In this document: piece after piece, positions 29,617 through 38,936 of the stretch
Position numbering within the stretch: position 1 is the stretch's first letter
Layout: each line of letters opens with the position of its first letter
Assembly (NCBI GenBank): GCA_963846885.1
Contig: CAWJXS010000024.1
Span: forward strand, 1-64,000
Direction: 5' to 3'
Source: RPQJ01 sp963846885
Lineage (GTDB): Bacteria > Pseudomonadota > Gammaproteobacteria > Steroidobacterales > Steroidobacteraceae
Length of the DNA: 64,000 nucleotides
Notes under the pieces: generated by a model
The model's database searches: none
What the model saw: only the letters and a program-made list of their open reading frames with translations
Told to the model about the DNA's origin: nothing
Translations under genes and position numbers: made by a program

Positions 29617-30936
29617 CTAGCGTCCGATTCCGAAGTACTTCAACCCGAACGTCTTCACCAGTGCCGGGTCGTAGATGTTGCGACCGTCGAAGATGACCGG
29701 GTTCGACAGGCTGTCACGGATCGTCTCGAAATCCGGGCTGCGGAATTCCTGCCACTCGGTGATGATTGCGAGCGCGTCGGCGCCGTGCAGCGCGGCTTCT
29801 GCATCGGGCACGAGCATCAGGTCGTCGCGCTTGCCGTAAATGCGTTCAGCCTCACCCATGGCGACGGGATCGTAAGCACGCACCTTGGCACCGGCACCCC
29901 ACAGCGCTTCCATGAGCTCGCGCGCAGGCGCGTCACGCATGTCGTCCGTGTTGGGCTTGAAGGCAAGGCCCCAGAGCGCGATGGTCTTGCCCTTGAGCTT
30001 GCCGTCGAAGTAGTCGTGGATCTTGCGGAAGACGACCTGCTTCTGGTTCTTGTTGACGGCTTCCACCGCCTTCAGCAGCTTGGCGTCGAACTTGTGCTCG
30101 CCCGCGCTGTGCACGAGGGCTTTGACGTCCTTCGGAAAGCACGAGCCGCCGTAGCCGGCGCCCGGGTAGATGAAGCTGTAGCCGATGCGCGGGTCGGAGC
30201 CGATGCCGACGCGGACCTTCTCGATGTCGGCGCCCATGCGCTCGGCCAGGTTCGCCATCTCGTTCATGAAACTGATCTTGGTGGCCAGCATCGCGTTGGC
30301 CGCGTACTTCGTGAGTTCGGCCGAGCGCACGTCCATCACGATCATGCGATCGCGGTTGCGCGTGAACGGGTCGTACAGCGACTTGAGCAGTTCAGCGGTG
30401 CGCGGGTTGTCGGTGCCCACGACGACGCGATCCGGCTTCATGAAGTCGTTGATCGCCGCGCCTTCCTTCAGGAACTCGGGGTTGGAGACCACGTCGAATT
30501 CGACCTTGACGCCGCGCTCGCCGAGCGTCTGCTCGATGCGCTCCTTCACCTTGTCGGCCGTGCCGACCGGCACCGTCGACTTGTCGACGACGACCCGGTA
30601 CTCGGTCATGTGGCGACCGATCGTCTCGGCGACGGCCAGCACGTGCGACAGGTCGGCCGAGCCGTCCTCGTCGGGCGGGGTGCCCACCGCGATGAACTGG
30701 AACAGCCCGTGGCGGATGCCCTCTTCCGCGTCGGTCGTGAACTTGAGGCGCCCTTTCTCGAAGTTGCGCTTCACCAGGACGTCGAGACCCGGTTCGTGGA
30801 TGGGGATGTCGCCAGCCTGCAGTCGCGCGACCTTGCCGGCGTCGATGTCCACGCAGACGACGTGATTGCCGGCTTCGGCGAAACAAGCGCCCGTCACCAG
30901 GCCGACATAACCCGAACCAAAGACTGTAACTCTCAA
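29617..30936 (-). CDS. ugd: UDP-glucose 6-dehydrogenase
   Basis: Oxidises UDP-glucose to UDP-glucuronate. About 439 residues; RVTVFGSGYVGLVTGACFAE is the NAD-binding start, PGAGYGGSCFPKDVKALVHS carries the catalytic Cys and IALWGLAFKPNTDDMRDAPA the C-terminal domain entry, as in the UDP-glucose branch (TIGR03026). The longest frame starts at a TTG at 30942, but a TTG at 30936 places Met directly before RVTVFG as in homologues. Either way the start is TTG. It is 12 bases upstream of manC. Confidence 0.94.
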   Translation of the reverse strand: MRVTVFGSGYVGLVTGACFAEAGNHVVCVDIDAGKVARLQAGDIPIHEPGLDVLVKRNFEKGRLKFTTDAEEGIRHGLFQFIAVGTPPDEDGSADLSHVLAVAETIGRHMTEYRVVVDKSTVPVGTADKVKERIEQTLGERGVKVEFDVVSNPEFLKEGAAINDFMKPDRVVVGTDNPRTAELLKSLYDPFTRNRDRMIVMDVRSAELTKYAANAMLATKISFMNEMANLAERMGADIEKVRVGIGSDPRIGYSFIYPGAGYGGSCFPKDVKALVHSAGEHKFDAKLLKAVEAVNKNQKQVVFRKIHDYFDGKLKGKTIALWGLAFKPNTDDMRDAPARELMEALWGAGAKVRAYDPVAMGEAERIYGKRDDLMLVPDAEAALHGADALAIITEWQEFRSPDFETIRDSLSNPVIFDGRNIYDPALVKTFGLKYFGIGR

Positions 30937-31053
30937 GTGCAAACCCTTGAAATCGTAATAGTTTTACACGGGCTCTGTGGACCCGGGCTAATCCCCATCA
31001 TAGCAGAGAGGCCCTGATGCACCGTGACGGGCACCCTGTTTTAGGGCGGGTTT

Positions 31054-31078
31054 GGCTGCAAAGCGGAGCGGTGCAGCC
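31054..31078 (-). terminator. Possible stem-loop after wecB
   Basis: GGCTGCA-N11-TGCAGCC, a perfect 7-base stem about 55 bases beyond the wecB stop in the 190-base gap before ugd. No T-run follows, so intrinsic termination is unproven; it may be a leader hairpin of the ugd transcript. The rest of the gap (30943-31133) shows no gene. Confidence 0.35.
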
Positions 31079-31133
31079 AGAAGGGGACGGCCGACGTGTA
31101 CTTGGTCCTGCCGGGCTCGCGGCGAGCTGCGGG

Positions 31134-32285
31134 CTAGATCCCGGCCCGACGCTTCAGCGCCGCCACGCAGCGTTCGGCCGATTTGCCGTCCCACAAGGCT
31201 GGCTTGCGGCCTGCCGGCCAACGGCCTGCCAGGGCCTCGCCCATCTGCTGGTGCAGCTCAGCGGGCTTCACGAGGCGATTGGAGCCTTCGGTGACGGTGA
31301 TCGGCCGCTCGGTGTTCTCGCGCAGCGTGAGGCACGGGATACCCAGGTACGTGCTCTCTTCCTGCACGCCGCCGGAATCCGTGATGACCGCCCGGGCACT
31401 GCGCACGAGGTTCATGAACTGGATGTAGCCCAGCGGCTCGGTGAGGGTGATTGCACCCTCACCCCCACCCTCTCCCGCTTCGCGGGAGAGGGAGCCCGAA
31501 GGCCGGGTGAGGGCCTCCAACAACCCGAACTCCTCCAGCTTCTTCTTCGTCCTGGGGTGCACGGCGAAAACCAGCGGCAGGTCTTTCGACACGGCGACCA
31601 GCTGCTGCACGAGCGGCTCGAGCGCCTCGCGGGTATCCACGTTGGACGGCCGGTGCAGGGTGACGACGGCGTAGTTGCCCGGCTCGAGCCCCATCGACGC
31701 GCGGGTGCCGTCGGCTTCGATCTGGCCGCGCATCATCTCGAACGAGTCGAGCATGATGTTGCCGACCCGGTCGATCTTGGCGGCGGGCACCCCTTCGCGG
31801 GCCAGGTGCTCGTCGGCGTCCGGTGACGGCGTCCAATAGACGTCGCAGATCGCGTCCGTGACCAGGCGATTGATCTCCTCGGGCATGCGGCGGTCGCCGC
31901 TGCGCAGCCCGGCCTCGAGGTGCACGACCGGAATCCAGAGCTTGGTGCCGACCTGCGCGCAGGCGGCCGTCGAATTGACGTCGCCGACGACGATGATCCA
32001 GTCCGGCTTCTCGCGCAGCGCGACTTTTTCGTAAGCGATCATCACGCCGCCGGTCTGCTCCGCGTGCGTGCCGCTGCCCACTTCGAGATGGAAGTGCGGC
32101 TTGGGCAGCCCCAGGTCGCGGAAGAACGCGTCCGACATGTTCGCGTCGTAGTGCTGCCCGGTGTGGACGATCTGCGGGGTGCACCAGGGCTCGCGGGCGA
32201 GCGCGTGGTACAGCGGCGCGATCTTCATGAAGTTCGGCCGGGCGGCGGCGATCAGGTGGACGACGACTGGGCGTTTAGTATTCAC
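31134..32285 (-). CDS. wecB: UDP-N-acetylglucosamine 2-epimerase with REP-encoded insertion
   Basis: Non-hydrolysing 2-epimerase making UDP-ManNAc from UDP-GlcNAc. Landmarks are AAARPNFMKIAPLYHALARE, VVHLEAGLRSGDRRMPEEIN, VVTLHRPSNVDTREALEPLV, VITDSGGVQEESTYLGIPCL and TERPITVTEGSNRLV. The frame is intact at 383 residues, but residues about 258-277 (ALTRPSGSLSREAGEGGGEG) are encoded by a REP-like palindrome inserted between KLEEFGLLE and ITLTEPLGYIQFMNLV, segments that are nearly contiguous in ordinary homologues. The insertion is in the C-terminal Rossmann domain on a loop before a strand, so activity could survive. Confidence 0.94.
   Translation of the reverse strand: MNTKRPVVVHLIAAARPNFMKIAPLYHALAREPWCTPQIVHTGQHYDANMSDAFFRDLGLPKPHFHLEVGSGTHAEQTGGVMIAYEKVALREKPDWIIVVGDVNSTAACAQVGTKLWIPVVHLEAGLRSGDRRMPEEINRLVTDAICDVYWTPSPDADEHLAREGVPAAKIDRVGNIMLDSFEMMRGQIEADGTRASMGLEPGNYAVVTLHRPSNVDTREALEPLVQQLVAVSKDLPLVFAVHPRTKKKLEEFGLLEALTRPSGSLSREAGEGGGEGAITLTEPLGYIQFMNLVRSARAVITDSGGVQEESTYLGIPCLTLRENTERPITVTEGSNRLVKPAELHQQMGEALAGRWPAGRKPALWDGKSAERCVAALKRRAGI
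31455..31514. repeat. REP-like palindrome inserted in frame within wecB
   Basis: CCCTCACCCCCACCCTCTCC then CGCTTCGCGGGAGAGGGAGC and CGGGTGAGGGC. Long imperfect palindrome of about 60 bases with no stop in the wecB frame. Confidence 0.9.
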
Positions 32286-32379
32286 AATGGGGACTCTAGG
32301 ACGGGCGGGTCGAAGCCCAGGTCACCCGGGAGTCTAGAGGACGGAAATGACGGAAAACGAGACCGGGTTCACCAGCCGA

Positions 32380-33524
32380 TCAGTTGTGATCCCGCGAAGC
32401 TCGGGCACGCCGGGTCCGCAGCAACGGCGGCAGGTGGCCCCGCTTCAGCGACTCCGGCAAATGGTTGGCAAGGGCCGCCGCATTGTGAGTGCCGGCCACC
32501 CAAATCGCAGAAAGAATCACGAAGCAGTAAAACATGACTGGTTCGCTGGCACCTGTTTGGCGCAGCCACAAGCCGGCGATGGCCGATAGCAACGAAACGC
32601 CCAAATACATGATGAAGATAGCCCGGACTGAAAAGCCGGCATCAAGCAAACGATGGTGGAAGTGCCCTCTATCGGCCTGCATCGGGGAATGCCCCTTGGC
32701 GATGCGTCGTATCGTAGTGGTGAACAACTCTAAAACCGGAACAGGCAGCAGCCACAGCACGAGAATCGGTTGCAGACCCTGGCCTTGCGGCTGGATCGCC
32801 ACGAGCGCTAATCCCGCGAGGATGAAGCCAAGCAAAGTGCTGCCGGCATCGCCCATGAACGCAAGCACCGGTCGATTGAACTTCGCTGGCAGATTGAAAA
32901 TCAGAAATGCGCTGATGGAACCCACCATACCCAGCGACAACATCGCGGCGGGCGCACCTGCTGATCCCAGGAAATAAAACGATAAGCCGAGCAGAGCAAT
33001 AAGCGCCACTCCGCCTGCCAGCCCGTCGAGTCCGTCCAGCATATTGAACCCATTGATCAGGGCAATGGCGGCAACAACGGTGAATATGAAGTCGAACGGA
33101 CCCAGGCTCAACGCGCCAAAACCGAAAAGATCTGCCGAGACTTTGGACCGTCAGGCCACTGGCCAGCACAAGGGTCATGGCGGCTGCCATGTGCGCGACG
33201 ATCCGCGCAAACGGGGGCAGGTCGAAGCGATCGTCCAGCACGCCCACTATCACCATCAAAGCCGCAGCTACCAGGAGCGCGGATTCACCGCTCCATGACG
33301 AGCCGACCGCCAACGCCGCGGCCAGCAGGCCGCCAAACATGGCGACGCCGCCAATTACCGGCACTTCGCCGGCGTGGCTCTTGCGCCCGCCCGGGACGTC
33401 GACCAGACGCAGCTGCGTAGCGACCGGCCTGCAGGACCAGCATCAAGGTGACGGTCACCAGGAAACTGATGCATAGCGGCGCCAAAGCTTGCAGACTGAA
33501 CGATCCCTGTAGCACTTCCGACAC
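32380..33524 (-). CDS. wecA: Undecaprenyl-phosphate GlcNAc-1-phosphate transferase (WecA/MraY family), frameshifted
   Basis: Polytopic initiating transferase that links HexNAc-1-phosphate to undecaprenyl phosphate for the second polysaccharide. GTG at 33524 opens SEVLQGSFSLQALAPLCISF. Motifs: DVPGGRKSHAGEVPVIGG (reconstructed), VGVLDDRFDLPPFARIV, INGFNMLDGLDGLAGGVA, VLAFMGDAGSTLLGFILAG and ADRGHFHHRLLDAGFS. Frame changes occur near 33150 and between 33360 and 33430. From 33111 to 32380 the frame is clean. The C-terminal tail is Arg-rich. Confidence 0.9.
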
Positions 33525-33654
33525 CCTTGGAAAGCCCTTTCCGCACTTCCTGGGCGGTTAGAGCCATTTCATGATCTGTGTTCCAATATTACCAACTTCG
33601 GAGAGCCTTTCATCCGGGAAAATCGGTTCGGTTTCAATTCGCGACGATTACTAT

Positions 33655-33702
33655 TGACAATTCTTACTGTCAGACCGGAAGTGATAGAACATGACAGTGT
33701 TC
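33655..33702. promoter_or_regulatory. Two inverted repeats in the wecA-rmlB divergent promoter region
   Basis: TGACA-N8-TGTCA at 33655-33672, whose left half is part of a perfect TTGACA, and GAACA-N6-TGTTC at 33687-33702, in the AT-rich 195-base gap between divergent wecA and rmlB. They may be operators for a dimeric repressor. A matching -10 at the right distance was not found. Confidence 0.4.
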
Positions 33703-33719
33703 AACGATAAAGGGCCTGC

Positions 33720-34795
33720 ATGATATTGGTCACCGGCGGCGCCGGATTTATCGGCAGCAACTTCGTCCTGGACTGGATTGCATGCGGTCGACGAGCCTGT
33801 GGTCAATCTGGACGCGCTGACTTACGCGGGCAATCTCGAAAACCTCGCGACGCTGAAGGGCATGCGACCGGCCACATGTTCGTCCGCGGCGACATCTGCG
33901 ACCGTGCCCTGGTCGACGGTCTTCTGACCGAGCATCGGCCACGCGCGATCGTGCATTTCGCAGCCGAAAGCCACGTTGACCGGAGCATTCACGGCCCGGC
34001 TGCGTTCATGCAAACCAACGTCAACGGGACGTTTACACTGCTGGAGGCCGCCCGCGGCTACTACTCAACTCTCGATGAGCCGAATCGCCGAAGACGTTCC
34101 GTTTTCTGCATGTCAGCACGGACGAGGTTTACGGGTCACTCGGCCCCACGGACCCCGCCTTTCACTGAGACCCACCCCTACGAGCCCAACAGCCCGTACT
34201 CGGCGAGCAAGGCCGCCAGCGATCACCTGGTTCGCGCATGGCATCACACGTACGGCCTGCCCGTGCTGACGACGAACTGCAGCAACAACTACGGGCCCTA
34301 TCACTTTCCCGAGAAGTTGATTCCGCTGATGATCGTCAATGCGCTGGCGGGCAAGCCGCTGCCCGTGTACGGCGACGGCATGCAGGTACGCGACTGGCTG
34401 TACGTCAAGGATCACTGCAGCGCCATCCGGCGAAGTGCTGGCCCGTGGCAAGGTCGGCGAGACATACAACATCGGCGGCTGGAACGAAAAGCCGAATATC
34501 GAGATCGTCCGCACCGTCTGCCGACTGCTCGACGAGATGCGACCCGACTCCGCCGGAAGCTATAGCCGGCTGATCACCTACGTGACTGATCGTCCCGGCC
34601 ACGATCGCCGCTATGCGATCGACGCCACGCAAGATCGAGCGGGAACTGGGCTGGAAGCCCGCCGAAACCTTCGAAACCGGCATCCGCAAGACCGTACAGT
34701 GGTATCTCGACCATCCGGACTGGGTCGCCAACGTGCAGTCCGGCGCGTACCGGGAATGGGTCGGTACGAACTACGCGTCCAGGGCGGCACTTTGA
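33720..34795 (+). CDS. rmlB: dTDP-glucose 4,6-dehydratase, frameshifted
   Basis: Extended SDR enzyme, second step of dTDP-L-rhamnose synthesis. ATG 33720: MILVTGGAGFIGSNFVLDWI. An extra G near 33780 then shifts the frame; later fragments read FAAESHVDRSIHGPAAFMQT, NVNGTFTLLEAARGYY, FLHVSTDEVYGSLGPTD, PYSASKAASDHLVRAWHHTY (catalytic Tyr), LTTNCSNNYGPYHFPEKLIP and WVANVQSGAYREWVGTNYAS at the end. Frame changes lie near 33780, 34095, 34425 and 34627. The stop overlaps the rmlD TTG start. Confidence 0.92.
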
Positions 34796-35735
34796 AGATC
34801 CTGCTTTTCGGCAAGAACGGCCAGGTTGGCTGGGAGTTGCAGCGCTCGCTCGCGCCGCTGGGCGAACTCGATTGCGCTCGACCGTAGCGATGCTACCCCG
34901 CTCTTGCGGCGACCTGAGCGATCCGGACCGTCCTGGCCGAGACGGTGCGCCGGCTGCGACCGGACGTGATCGTCAATGCGGCGGCACACACGGCGGTGGA
35001 CAAGGCGGAGAGCGAACCGGATCTGGCGCGAGCGATCAACGCCGCCGCGCCGGGCGTACTGGCGCGCGAAGCCGCGGCGACTCGGCGCATGGCTGGTCCA
35101 CTACAGCACCGACTACGTTTTCGACGGATCCGGCGCCTGACCCGTGGTCCGAGGACGACCCGACCGGCACCGCTTGAATGTGTACGGCCAGACCAAGCTG
35201 GAAGGCGAAGCAACTCGATCCGCGCCAGCGGCTGCCGGCACCTGATTTTCCGCACGAGCTGGGTTTACGCATCGCGCGGCAACAATTTCGCGACGCACGA
35301 TGCTGCGGCTCGCGGCCGAACGCGATGAGCTTGCGGTGATCGACGACCAGCATGGCGCGCCGACCGGGGCCGAACTGCTGGCGGACGTAACGGCCCATGC
35401 GCTGCTGGCGGCCGTGCGCCGGCCCGAGCTGGCTGGGACCTACCATCTGGCCGCAGCGGGCGAAACCACCTGGCATGGTTACGCCAGTCATGTGATCGAG
35501 ACGCGCTCGCGGCAGCCGGCGCACCAGTCAAGGTGGCGCCAGAAGCGATACGGCCGGTGCCCACGTCGGCGTTCCCGACGGCCGGCGAACGTCCCGCCAA
35601 CTCGCGACTGGAGACATCGAAATTGCGGCACGCATTCGGCCTCGTCCTTCCCGACTGGCAGACCGGCGTCGAGCGGATGCTCGACCGAAGTGCTCGGCAA
35701 TCGACTCAGCGCCCAGTTCAACGCAGGAAACACGA
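34792..35735 (+). CDS. rmlD: dTDP-4-dehydrorhamnose reductase, heavily frameshifted
   Basis: Last step of dTDP-L-rhamnose synthesis. TTG 34792 opens KILLFGKNGQVGWELQRSLA. Reconstructed motifs are RLRPDVIVNAAAHTAVDKAE, VHYSTDYVFDGSG, NVYGQTKLEGE (catalytic YxxxK), LIFRTSWVYASRGNNFA and AGTYHLAAAGETTWHGYA. I resolved nine shifts between 34865 and 35220 to the base, all single extra bases (for example T near 34911, C near 34929, G near 35080). The stop is not identifiable with certainty; the gene must end just before rmlA. Confidence 0.88.
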
Positions 35736-35737
35736 TC

Positions 35738-36622
35738 ATGCAGCGCAAGGGCATCATCCTCGCGGGAGGCTCCGGCACCCGCCTCCACCCCGCCACGCTG
35801 TCGATCAGCAAGCAGCTGCTGCCGGTCTTCGACAAGCCGATGGTGTACTACCCGCTTTCGACGCTGATGCTGGCCGGCATCCGCGACGTGCTGGTCATCA
35901 GCACGCCGCAGGACACGCCCCGCTTCGAAGCGCTTCTCGGCGACGGCAGCCGCTGGGGCATGAACTTCAGCTACTGCGTGCAACCGAGTCCGGACGGGCT
36001 GGCGCAGGCTTTTATCCTCGGCCGGCGAGTTCGTGGACAATCACCCCAGCGCCCTGGTGCTGGGCGACAACATCTTCTACGGGCATGACTTCGCCTCGCT
36101 GCTCAAGCGCGCGAGCGCGCGGACCGCCGGCGCCACGCGTCTTCGCCTACCACGTGACGGATCCGGAACGATATGGAGTGGTGGCATTCGACGCGGGACA
36201 GCGCGCGGTCTCGATCGAGGAAAAGCCGAAGGCGCCCAAGAGCAACTACGCGGTGACCGGCCTGTATTTCTATGACGAGCAGGTCTGCGACATCGCCGCG
36301 AGCATCAAGCCGAGCGCCCGTGGCGAACTCGAGATCACCGAGGTCAATGCCCGCTACCTGCAGCAGGGCAAGCTCGACGTCGAGATCATGGGCCGCGGCT
36401 ATGCCTGGCTTGATACGGGCACGCACGACAGCCTGCTCGAGGCAGGCCAGTTCATCGCGACCCTGGAGAAGCGGCAGGGACTGAAGGTGGCCTGCCCGGA
36501 GGAGATTGCTTACCGCTCTGGCTGGATCGATGCCGCCCAACTCGAAAGCACTGGCGGAGCCGCTGCGAAAGAATGGCTACGGGCAGTATCTGCTGCAGCT
36601 GCTGCGCGAACGGGCGTTCTGA
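35738..36622 (+). CDS. rmlA: Glucose-1-phosphate thymidylyltransferase, frameshifted
   Basis: First step of dTDP-L-rhamnose synthesis. ATG 35738 follows AGGAAA; MQRKGIILAGGSGTRLHPAT is the nucleotide-binding loop, with PVFDKPMVYYPLSTLMLAGI, ALVLGDNIFYGHDFASLLKR, ERYGVVAFDAGQRAVSIEEK and YAWLDTGTHDSLLEAGQFIA. Shifts occur near 36020, 36135 and 36550. The stop TGA overlaps the ATG of rmlC. Confidence 0.93.
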
Positions 36623-37203
36623 TGAAGATCATCCCCACCGAGCTGCCCGAAGTGCTGATCCTTGAGCCCAAGGTCTTCGGCGACGAACGCGGCTTTTTCA
36701 TGGAAAGCTACAACCGGCGCGGCTTCAATGAAGCGGTCGGGTACGAAGTCGATTTCGTGCAGGACAATCACTCGCGGTCAGCGCGCGGCGTGCTGCGCGG
36801 GCTGCATTATCAATTGCCGCCGCATGCGCAGGGCAAGCTGGTCAGGGCAGTGCGCGGGCGTGTCTTTGACGTCGCCGTCGACCTTCGACGCAATAGCGCA
36901 CGATTCGGCAAGTGGGTCGGCGTGGAGTTGAGTGACACGAACAACAGGCAACTCTGGATTCCACCCGGTTTTGCGCACGGCTTCCTGGTGCTCAGCGAGG
37001 TCGCCGACTTCGCTTACAAGACCACGACGTACTACGCGCCGGATGCCGAGGCTGCTGTCCACTGGAACGACCCGTCATTGGCGATCGCCTGGCCAATAGA
37101 GAACCTGACGGTCACCGTTTCCGCGAAAGATGCAGCAGCCAAGCGGCTCACACTGGCTGACGATTCCAGCGCCAGCAGGCATCAGCAACACGAGTCACGC
37201 TGA
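36622..37203 (+). CDS. rmlC: dTDP-4-dehydrorhamnose 3,5-epimerase
   Basis: Cupin epimerase of 193 residues. FGDERGFFMESYNRRGFNEA, VQDNHSRSARGVLRGLHYQL (with the catalytic His of LRGLHYQ), QLWIPPGFAHGFLVLSEVAD and YYAPDAEAAVHWNDPSLAIA are standard. Intact from ATG 36622, which overlaps the rmlA stop (TGATG). The C-terminal 15 residues are longer than usual. Order rmlBDAC matches many O-antigen loci. Confidence 0.95.
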   Translation: MKIIPTELPEVLILEPKVFGDERGFFMESYNRRGFNEAVGYEVDFVQDNHSRSARGVLRGLHYQLPPHAQGKLVRAVRGRVFDVAVDLRRNSARFGKWVGVELSDTNNRQLWIPPGFAHGFLVLSEVADFAYKTTTYYAPDAEAAVHWNDPSLAIAWPIENLTVTVSAKDAAAKRLTLADDSSASRHQQHESR

Positions 37204-37267
37204 CAGTCGCCTGGACAGCATCGAACCAGCAATATCACACGCTCCAGAATCACCCGAGGCAGACACT

Positions 37268-38002
37268 TTGTTCGTCCCAAAAGAGATCGCGCTGAACATC
37301 GCAATCATGCTGCCGCCGGTCCGTGCATTGGCGCGAGACCGCCATGAGACAGGAATGAACAATGCTGGCGAAGTCGTCGAGTCGACTTATCAACGCCTGC
37401 GCAAGCATTTCGACACGGCGGCCAAGGACGTGCTGGAACTCGGCCCGGGCCAGACCTTTGGCCTGCTGCTGCGGGCACTCGAGGACGGTGCCCGCAGTGC
37501 AGTTGGACTGGACATCGAACGTTACGAACTGCCGCAGGCAGCGACGAGGCTGCAGATGAGCTACTACGACGGCAAACGGATGCCGTTCGCCGACGCCTCG
37601 TTCGACGCCGTATGGTCGAACGTATGCCTGGAGCACGCCAGGTATCCGGAACTGACCGTGTCCGAGATCGCACGAGTGCTTCGTCCTGGCGGGGTGATGC
37701 TGAGTTCGATCGATCTGCGTGACCACTATCACTCGGAACCCGAATTGCAGGCTGAGCACCTGCGCTACGGCGAGTGGATATGGCGGGCAATGACATGGAA
37801 TCGAAGCGCCTACACCAATCGCCTGAGAATGTCCGATTGGCGCAGGTTGCTTCAGGACAGCGGCTTCACCGTCCGGCTGGAGGAGACGGAACTCTCGGAG
37901 GCGCTGCGGCAGGGTTACGCCACGCACCCCGCCAGGCACCGTTACACCGAAATCGACTTCTGCACGGTGGGTGTCTTCGTCGTGGCCGACCTCAAAAAAT
38001 GA
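37268..38002 (+). CDS. Class I SAM-dependent methyltransferase
   Basis: Methyltransf_11-type enzyme, probably methylating a sugar or a carrier intermediate of the second polysaccharide. The SAM-binding motif is DVLELGPGQTFGLLLRALED, followed by VGLDIERYELPQ and FADASFDAVWSNVCLEHARY; VLRPGGVMLSSIDLRDHY is motif III. The start is uncertain: TTG 37268 has a GAGG 9 bases upstream, while ATG 37307 (MLPPVRALARDR) is also possible. Intact frame; last gene of the plus-strand block. Confidence 0.8.
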   Translation: MFVPKEIALNIAIMLPPVRALARDRHETGMNNAGEVVESTYQRLRKHFDTAAKDVLELGPGQTFGLLLRALEDGARSAVGLDIERYELPQAATRLQMSYYDGKRMPFADASFDAVWSNVCLEHARYPELTVSEIARVLRPGGVMLSSIDLRDHYHSEPELQAEHLRYGEWIWRAMTWNRSAYTNRLRMSDWRRLLQDSGFTVRLEETELSEALRQGYATHPARHRYTEIDFCTVGVFVVADLKK

Positions 38003-38051
38003 CGCCCACCGGAATGCGCGGCCGGCGACATCGCCCCGCCATTTGCACGCG

Positions 38052-38876
38052 TCACTTCCCCGACAGGATGTCCGCCATGCGCGAGCTGGCCATCGAAGCG
38101 GGAACAAAGAGAAAGTTATTCCGGTAAATTGACGCCCGGCCCTCCACAGGACTGTGCATCGGGAATTCGCCTTCCTGCAGGCTTCTAGTCTCTCCAGCCG
38201 CCAGCGGTCTCATGACGCGGCCCTGCTCGTCGGTGATGAACGCCTCATAGCCGATGCGGCGCAGGCGCTCCACGAGCGCTTCCACGTCGGCACCATGCCG
38301 ATACTCTGATTCGACCAGCATCACCGGCATGAACCGGGTGATGCTTTGCCAGGCACCGTCCAGGACTTCGCTCTCATGCCCTTCGACGTCGATCTTCAAG
38401 AACGAAATCGCCTCGATTCGCCGGTCTGCGACGTAGTGGTCCAGCGTGGTTGCGGCGACGTCCACGAAGGCAAACCCGGTGACTTTTTCAGTGGCGAAAT
38501 CATTACGGGTCGAGACCGTCGCCATGCCCGGAGACTGGCTGCCGCTCACCTCGGGAATTCTCAGGCGCACGATTCCCTTGTCGTTGGACAACGCCAGGTT
38601 TTCGACCCGCACGTTCCCCGGTGAAACTCTCGCCAGGTATCCGGCTATCGCTGGATTCGCCTCGAACGCGACGACTTCATCCGCGCAGGCGGCCATCAGG
38701 CTGGTGTAGAAGCCGTAGTTCGCGCCGACATCGATGGCGAGCCCGCGCGTGCATCGCAGGATACGGCGCACCGTGGGCGCCTCCGGCTCCTGCGGAGCCA
38801 GCCGCCAGCGAACGCGACGGGTCCAATGAACCGCACGCTCCGGCAACATGTCACGGATCCTTCGTCTATCGAGCAT
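38052..38876 (-). CDS. FkbM-family methyltransferase
   Basis: SAM-dependent methyltransferase of the FkbM family, common in capsule and O-antigen loci. It has GLAIDVGANYGFYTSLMAAC (motif I), VVAFEANPAIAGYLARV and EAISFLKIDVEGHESEVLDG (the LKIDVEG signature). ATG 38876 (MLDRRRIRDMLPERA) is preferred; an in-frame TTG at 38924 would add 16 residues. Intact. It converges with the methyltransferase gene at 37268-38002; the 49 bases between hold no clear terminator. Confidence 0.88.
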   Translation of the reverse strand: MLDRRRIRDMLPERAVHWTRRVRWRLAPQEPEAPTVRRILRCTRGLAIDVGANYGFYTSLMAACADEVVAFEANPAIAGYLARVSPGNVRVENLALSNDKGIVRLRIPEVSGSQSPGMATVSTRNDFATEKVTGFAFVDVAATTLDHYVADRRIEAISFLKIDVEGHESEVLDGAWQSITRFMPVMLVESEYRHGADVEALVERLRRIGYEAFITDEQGRVMRPLAAGETRSLQEGEFPMHSPVEGRASIYRNNFLFVPASMASSRMADILSGK

Positions 38877-38936
38877 GCCAGTCGCCCTCGACGCCGGGCG
38901 CTTCCCACGTATCCCGCTCTGCAACGCACATGTTCG

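Noticed and set aside
35533..37203. A continuous 556-residue frame joining parts of rmlD, rmlA and rmlC
   Set aside because: It is produced by extra bases; the expected rmlA and rmlC starts and stops, with a TGATG overlap, are present.
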